From contig NC_060021.1 of NCBI RefSeq assembly GCF_021134715.1, forward strand, positions 3,720,001-3,784,000: a DNA stretch of 64,000 bases, read 5' to 3'. This document shows, piece after piece, positions 58,399 through 64,000 of the stretch. The stretch's first letter is position 1; the number at the start of each line of letters is the position of its first letter. The notes beneath the pieces are model-generated. The model saw only the letters and a program-made list of their open reading frames with translations. It had not been told where the DNA came from and made no database searches. This stretch comes from Daphnia pulex (taxonomy: Eukaryota; Arthropoda; Branchiopoda; Diplostraca; Daphniidae). A program made the translations under genes and the position numbers.

Positions 58399-58471
58399 AA
58401 CACAAAAACAAATCGTGAAAAATAAAAAAAAAAGTAAAGAAAGTTTCGAGACTGGTGAGAGGCGATATCTT

Positions 58472-60550
58472 CTATTCATGGTCTGATTGTGGATTTTTCT
58501 TCTTTTTTAGGTGGGTGTGACAGGCCAATAACCTTGCTCCAATTGCCTTATCGATTTGGGTGGTTGATAGAACAGCCATAGTCGTAACGCTCCCTTTTTC
58601 ATCCTTGATTGAAAATGCCTCGTCCCATGCTGCTTGCATGAAATCTAATAAATAAAATTGTTATTTATAATACATCGTAAATCTCTATAAACTTGTTTGG
58701 TTTCTTACTGTAATAGCCTCTTGGATTTTGTCCGGAATTTTCGGTTTTGGAATAGCGTCAGGAATTCCTGGACTTTTTCTGCCTGACAGTGACATATTTG
58801 CCAGTTGCTCAGGTGAAAATAAATTTTCCAAGATGACAGTAACTGCGCGATTCCGAGAAAACTCTGTCTGACCACTAGACTTCAAGATTGTTTTCACTTT
58901 TTTAGGCACAGATTCGCAGATGAAAACTTCTCCCCATAGTTTTACCTACACTAACAATAAGCATTTAAGAAATAAAGCCCTTTTACTATTTTTTAAAATC
59001 TATTACCAATTTTGCACCGATGTGGCAAGAACTTGACGATGGACTACTTAAATATTGCGATGGAACACCAAAACATGGAGGTTGTACATTTAGTTGACTG
59101 TGCACTGCTGGTGATGATATGATCCCAACGAGACTTTTCATTCCCTCAAGTGTTTCCTTCATCTCTATAAATATATAAGGTCATTTATACACACGCAAAA
59201 TTTGAAAATATATAAATTATACCTCGGACAAGAACTATCGGCTCTTCTTTCTCCAAACCTTCAATTTTTTCTCTTAGCTCAATATTTTCAAATTCGTTAG
59301 ATGCAATGGTATTGTAGTCAGTAACTTTTCTTCTAAAACCCGATTTTTTTCCCTCAATGATTCATTTTCCTGAATAAATCACAAGGAAGGAAATTGTTAA
59401 GTGAATAGAAAGGAATTGTCATGACAAAAATAAATATAATAACGCACTTACTTTTTTTAATTCTTCGATAATAATATCTTTGCAATCAAGATTTGGAACA
59501 TTGTCACTACCAGAAGGCAGAGCACCCGAGTTTTCTTTCTCACTTATGATGACAAAGACTTGATCCTTATGAACCTTTGTTTCTTTTTGATGTTCATTAC
59601 TAGGAGACACATCTGCTATCTGCCTTGATTGTGATGAAGTTGAGTGTATACTTCCAAAAAAGTCATCATCCTTTTCCTTTTCTTCTTCAAAGTTTGAGTC
59701 TATTAAACAATCAAGTGAGAATGTAAAATTATTTTGGCAGATAATTAAAGTGGACCAAATTTACCAGAACTTTCAGGGTATTCTAATTTTCTTTTTACAC
59801 CCTGTTTTTATGGCACCAGTGATTCAATAGCCTTTTGTTGGAATGGAACTGCCGAGGGAACTGCTGCCTTTGGTTTAGCCAGAGAAGTTGATTTTGACTT
59901 GACAGGCACTGTTTTCTGTTTGACTGCAGAAACCTCTTTTGATTGTTGAACAGAAGGAACGTTAACAGACTTTCTTAGACTTTTCATTATTCCTGGTGTG
60001 GGACACTTTGATGTTGGATAACTGTTTGTTCTTTTTCCTACAGTTGTCTTCAACAACTCTTTGCCATGAAGTTCTAGTAGAAGCTTGTTCCTTTCAGCTG
60101 AAATTTCTTTCGAACTCTCTGTAAATTGTGACAAAAACCAAACAATAGTAAAGAGTAGGAAATTGTTGATGTAATTGTCATACCAGAAAAGCAGTTTACA
60201 ACACCAGACTTAAAAATGTGCTTCCATCACCATCAGTGAAATCCTTCGAATAACTAAAAAGGTTCCACTCCGTCTTGGAGGTAGAATTCCATCTATGTTT
60301 GAAGAAAGGGGTTGATGTTTTAAAGAATCAGTTACTGTAACAATACTTCTAACATTTACCTAAAGGCAACCGTCTTTTTACTTGCTATCCAGGAATTAAG
60401 CAGAGTTTCACAGTCTTCTTTAGTTTCACTTATTGGTAAAGGAAGTTTCGGTCTGAAAAACGAACTAGGAGATGTTATAAAAACTCCATCAGAAGCAGTG
60501 ACCAGAATATAAAGTCCAGAAGGGTTGTTTTGAACTATATTGTTGGTCAT
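58472..60550 (-). pseudogene. BEN-domain protein gene, disrupted
   Basis: Exons on the minus strand: 60360-60550 (ATG), 60184-60292, 59765-60118, 59452-59699, 59223-59369, 59007-59164, 58693/58709-58945 and 58472-58644. A basic, Lys/Ser-rich middle and a coiled-coil (ENESLREKNRVLEEK) lead to a BEN domain: KLVKLWGEVFICESVPKK, then NRAVTVILENLFSPEQLANM and LSGRKSPGIPDAIPK. BEN domains bind DNA or chromatin proteins. Exon 2 has an in-frame TAA, exon 3 a TAA near 59808, and exon 5 a frame change. The last intron joins in frame only with a weak GTTTAT donor at 58692, not the GTAAGA at 58708. Splice signals are otherwise well kept, so inactivation looks recent, or some breaks are assembly errors. 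Confidence 0.7.
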
Positions 60551-60613
60551 CTTTGAAACAAATTGCTAAATATGACTAAAAAAGCACATAAGGTCTTGGA
60601 CAGGATTCGTCGT

Positions 60614-61237
60614 GCTTGACTTACGAATGCTGTAAGACTTGGGCGGGAAAAAGATCACACCATCATAGATGTTGCCAAGTGTAAACTAATAAATCAACAT
60701 GTAAAACTGTGGTGAAAATTTGTGTTTTTTTGCAGTATTTAAAATCATCTGTCAATTCATAATAAGTGAAGTCAAGTAGAAATATATGGAAGAAAGATAT
60801 ATTTCATGGAAAAAATCTTCGATACATGTATTTCTGTAGTCCTCGAAACATTTTCATTGACCACATATTTGAAACAAACACACAGTACACAGACTGATGA
60901 TGAGTGAGTGATTTGCAAGTAAAAACCTCATCATCTTGAGTATCAGAAATAGCAGAATCGTCAGAATTACTGTGATGTTGATCTTGAAGTAACCCATGTT
61001 GTTGATGTTCGATGTTGCTGGCATTGACTGCTGAATAATAATTTTCAATCTATTTCGAAAAGTAAAAACCATATTTATTATACTTTAAAATAAACTTTGT
61101 GCAAAATGTATAATACCTCGCTTGTGTCTTCACTGAAAACCTCCCCATGGTTTAATTGAACCACTTGAGACACTGGATTACCATCTCTATTTTGGCAACA
61201 TAGGTTTTTGACGGACTGCAGCATATGATTATCAGTG
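60614..61237. repeat. Direct duplication, right copy (624 bp)
   Basis: Partner of 55206-55828. It ends at TATCAGTG, where the left copy continues but here the LTR starts. The retrotransposon therefore inserted after the duplication. Confidence 0.9.
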
Positions 61238-61617
61238 TGTAGCGAGGCGGGAGCGATGCCTCTCAAGGTGAAAGCCGTCAGCCTTTTATGACAAGGCGCT
61301 TTCAACCTTGATACTTAGGTTGCTTCAGATGGTGCAATGTTAATTGCGCCATCCGACAAACATCTTTCTCTTTTTGCACCACCACATCCTGGTGATGGTG
61401 CAACTGTATACGTGTCTTTATCTATGTTGCAATAACTAACCCCAAGTATAAAAAGCCCACGCTCTGCCTCATCCCGGCAGAGTGATTCCGGCAGTGTACT
61501 CCCTAACAAGTGGTAAATAAAGTTTCCTTATAATCTACTTTGTGTTTGTGTTTGTGTTAGTGTTAGTATAAGTGTAACTTCAGTGTGAGTTTATATTGTG
61601 ATCGTCCAACCATCACA
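61238..61617 (+). repeat. 5' LTR of the second gypsy element
   Basis: It runs from TGTAGCGAGG to ACCATCACA, about 380 bp, TG..CA. It contains TATAAAA (61447-61453) and AATAAA (61516-61521), the expected promoter and polyadenylation signals. The left edge is fixed by comparison with the uninterrupted duplicate at 55828; the right edge by TTGGTGAACGTGCC, a primer-site-like sequence, at 61620. (GTGTTT)n and GTGTTAGT words fill its 3' part. Confidence 0.8.
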
Positions 61618-62027
61618 AATTGGTGAACGTGCCAGCATGGCTTCGAACATCCGACCTTTTTTCAACAATCATCGAGGAAGGAGTGAAACACCAAAGCGGT
61701 AAGTGAATGACGACTCCTACGTTACCTTCTAAAAATACATCTTATGCTGCTTTAAACGAGTCCCTGATAGGGGAGATAGACTTAGAAGAAAACAGTTACA
61801 CCAGATCCCTTCCACAAAATATTTTACCCATTAGAGAAAGATTTTTCTTTATCGCAGTGGAACGAGTTAATTAAAATTACAACAAGACGTCGCCAGTAAA
61901 GAATTATCATTAGATTCTTTAAGGCAAATGAACAAAGGGTTAAACTTGATTATATAGACTTGAGATATAGCTACGTTACAACAACAGTTAGCACAGCAAA
62001 CAGCACAAAATCACTCAACCTCCAAAC

Positions 62028-62886
62028 ATGACTTCGACTCCTCCAACACCGCCGACCGCTCCTATACAAATTTCTTTAAACCAACAGCAAGGCCCTAGAG
62101 CACCTTCCCCCGATCCAAACAATGTTCCATTGACTAAAAGTCATCTCCGTGAACTATACTCACAGGATGAACGAAAATCAATTCCAGTTTACAAAGGGAA
62201 AAGAGGAGATCAACTTATAAATAATTGGTTAAAAGACGCCAAAAGAGTAGCGCAAAGCGCAGGATGGAACGCAAAGGATAAAATTAAATATTTTTTCAGA
62301 TAGATTAAGAGGTGATGCCGCGGATTGGCACAGTGACTACATAGATCACGCTGCGGATAAAGAAGATTACGATGCGTGGGAGAAAGCTATCATTAGCAGA
62401 TTTTTAACGGAAACAGAGATCGAGAACCTTAAGAAACAATTAAATGAACTAAAACAGATGCCTGATCAGAGTACCCAAACTTATGTTTCAAAACTTAATC
62501 ATTTGTATGACATTATTCATGGAAAAGAAATCGTTCTTGATGAAACAATTGCACCTCCTGAAGCCGTAGTTCTGGCTAGATCCCTTAGGAAAATTAGAGG
62601 AGAAGCAAAACAAAAGATATTGTTAAAAGGCTTGTTACCAAAAATAGTACAGGCCGTGTGGACCAGAATTGACGTAAATAGCCATTATGAAGATGTTTGC
62701 GAGATAGTTTATGCAGCAGAAACTATAGTAAATAGAATGGAGCAGAATGAAGAGAAAAGTCTGAAAGCAACAATTGCAGGTATTTCGACTCACGAAGACG
62801 AGCAAGACGTAGAGCTTCAAAGACAGAAAAAGAAGCTTTCCAAACTTGAAAAACTAGTAGGTCTAAATATCGAACAGCGACCATAG
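62028..62886 (+). pseudogene. Gag of the second gypsy element, frameshifted
   Basis: It starts at an ATG with a Pro/Thr-rich leader. A Gag-like segment then has PVYKGKRGDQLINNWLKDAK and, after a one-base frame change in the T-run near 62290, GDAADWHSDY and a long helical part (SKLNHLYDIIHGKEIV). It ends NIEQRP at 62886 without a visible zinc knuckle. Confidence 0.75.
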
Positions 62887-62944
62887 GACTTTTAACCACA
62901 CCAATGTACATAAATTACCAATTATAGCTAATGTAGCTCAGCTA

Positions 62945-64000
62945 ATGAGAATACCAGTAACATTTAGTAACCTTAAGACACAAGCATTAATAGATACCAG
63001 TGCAGCTGCAAGCTTCTTAGCACACCGTTTGTTAATATGCATACCGTATAATGATATTAAAGAATTAAAATTGTCTGACCCAAACGTACAGTTATTTAGA
63101 ACAGTTTCAGTAGTAGTAGTTAAACCTATTGGTAGATATAAATTAAGCATTAGATTAGCTCGTAGACACCCATTTATTCACCTATTTTATGTTATAACAG
63201 ATCTAGATGGAGGTTGTATTTTAGGCTATGATTTCTTCGCAGCTAACAAGATTGTTATTAACCCCAGTGAACGTAGTATTAGTTATACACATGAGAATGA
63301 ATTAAGAAACTTGATCATACCTCCTTTATCAATATGTTCAATCAGTATAGCCACACCTCCACAGCTCGATTTAGCAGGAGTCCCAGTGGAACAGAAAGAA
63401 AATTTGAAAAACCTGTTGCTTAGTTATTTTTCCCTTTTCACCGAAAATATTAATGAGTTGGGTAAAGCGAAATCGATTAAACATTCAATTCATACCACGC
63501 AATTACCAGATGTTATGCCCATGAGAGGCACTTCAAAGATACTGGGATTAGTAGTGAAAAAAAAAAAAAAAAACAGATTGAGGATATGTTAAGAAATAAT
63601 ATCATCAGACCAAGTACCAGCCCATTTGCCTGTCCTATCTTGCTCGTAACGAAGAAGGAAGAAGGTCAAATGAGGTTTTGTGTCGACTATCGCCCGCTAA
63701 ACAATGTAACAGTTAGAGACAGATATCCAATTCCCAATATTAAGTTGATTATCGATAGCCTTCACGGCGCAAAATATTTTTCAACTTTGGATTTGCTCAG
63801 TGGATATTGGCAAATCGAAATAGAAGAAAAGCATAAATACAAAATTTGCTTTCATATGCGCGTATGGACTTTACGAGTTCAACTGCATGCCTTTTGGTTT
63901 GTGCAATGCTCCGAGTACTACTTTCCAGAGGGAAATGAACACCTTATTTAAAGATGTCTTGTATGAATTTGTACTTGTTTATTTGGACGACATCATCGTT
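62945..64000 (+). pseudogene. Protease and reverse transcriptase of the second gypsy element, broken
   Basis: Protease: ALIDTSAAASF (about 62980-63015), where the active-site motif is DTS, not DTG, and later GCILGYDFF. A run of 17-18 A at 63556-63573 disrupts the linker. Reverse transcriptase: CPILLVTKKEEGQMRFCVDY, FSTLDLLSGYWQIEI, then a frame change near 63850 before MPFGLCNAPSTFQ-like and YLDDIIV residues at the window edge. Fragmented frames argue against activity. Confidence 0.8.

Larger units (their letters stand above)
61238..64000 (+). mobile_element. Second Ty3/gypsy element, partial, runs off the window
   Basis: LTR, primer-binding-site-like sequence, Gag, protease and reverse transcriptase lie in order on the plus strand. 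RNase H, integrase and the second LTR are outside. Frame breaks near 62290, between 62886 and 62945, near the A-run at 63556-63573, and near 63850 show that it is dead, or that the sequence has indel errors in homopolymers. Confidence 0.85.

Overview
This is eukaryotic, almost certainly metazoan, DNA dominated by transposable elements. Evidence for this: predicted introns of about 48-90 nt with GT..AG ends, eukaryotic nuclear tRNA genes (a good tRNA-Lys CTT), Ty3/gypsy LTR retrotransposons, BEN-domain coding exons and a Helitron with a RepHel gene. Compact introns and the element mix suit an arthropod, perhaps a small crustacean, but nothing here fixes the species.

Layout. 1-6952: decayed DNA with a broken integrase piece (480-870), a short TIR element (1051-2245) and a perfect hairpin (4387-4437). 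6953-36404: the main object, a head-to-tail array of five canonical Helitrons on the + strand. Unit 1 (6953-22256, 15.3 kb) encodes a RepHel transposase with one C-terminal intron (9956-16111) and a small four-exon gene on the opposite strand (18767-19428). It also carries large tRNA-like arrays and a series of exon-sized modules bounded by splice sites. Units 2-5 (22257-26334, 26335-30275, 30276-32905, 32906-36404) lack the transposase. They keep the Helitron ends, tRNA-like pairs in alternating orientation, minisatellites and a GC-rich cruciform. Each internal boundary is an exact 3' end (hairpin, 11-12 nt, CTAG) followed at once by a TC 5' start. The array sits between A and T.

36405-37606: two tRNA-like sequences and a diverged repeat pair rich in GCGCAAGTTT words. 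37607-42233: a full-length Ty3/gypsy element (minus strand) with identical 147-bp LTRs, a 5-bp target duplication and one intact 1403-codon Gag-Pol frame. 42889-44800: an old gypsy element on the same strand, broken throughout. 45860-47180: a pair of dispersed repeats. 48075-52150: two fragments of a decayed transposase-like gene, separated by a non-coding LTR element (49192-51858). 52599-53978: a TIR element.

55206-61237: a 623-bp direct duplication brackets a tRNA gene cluster (56781-57479, itself inside about 40-bp inverted repeats) and a multi-exon BEN-domain pseudogene (58472-60550). The left copy belongs to a three-exon gene model of unknown function (55395-56097). In the right copy that sequence is cut by a second gypsy element (61238 to the window end, plus strand, several frame breaks).

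How the parts relate. The Helitron RepHel would act in trans on units 2-5, which share its ends. The array itself looks like a product of rolling-circle replication that read through the 3' end. The tRNA-like arrays, splice-bounded modules and small spliced gene are the least explained content. Intron positions, element boundaries and tRNA folds were read by eye; no database search or folding was run.
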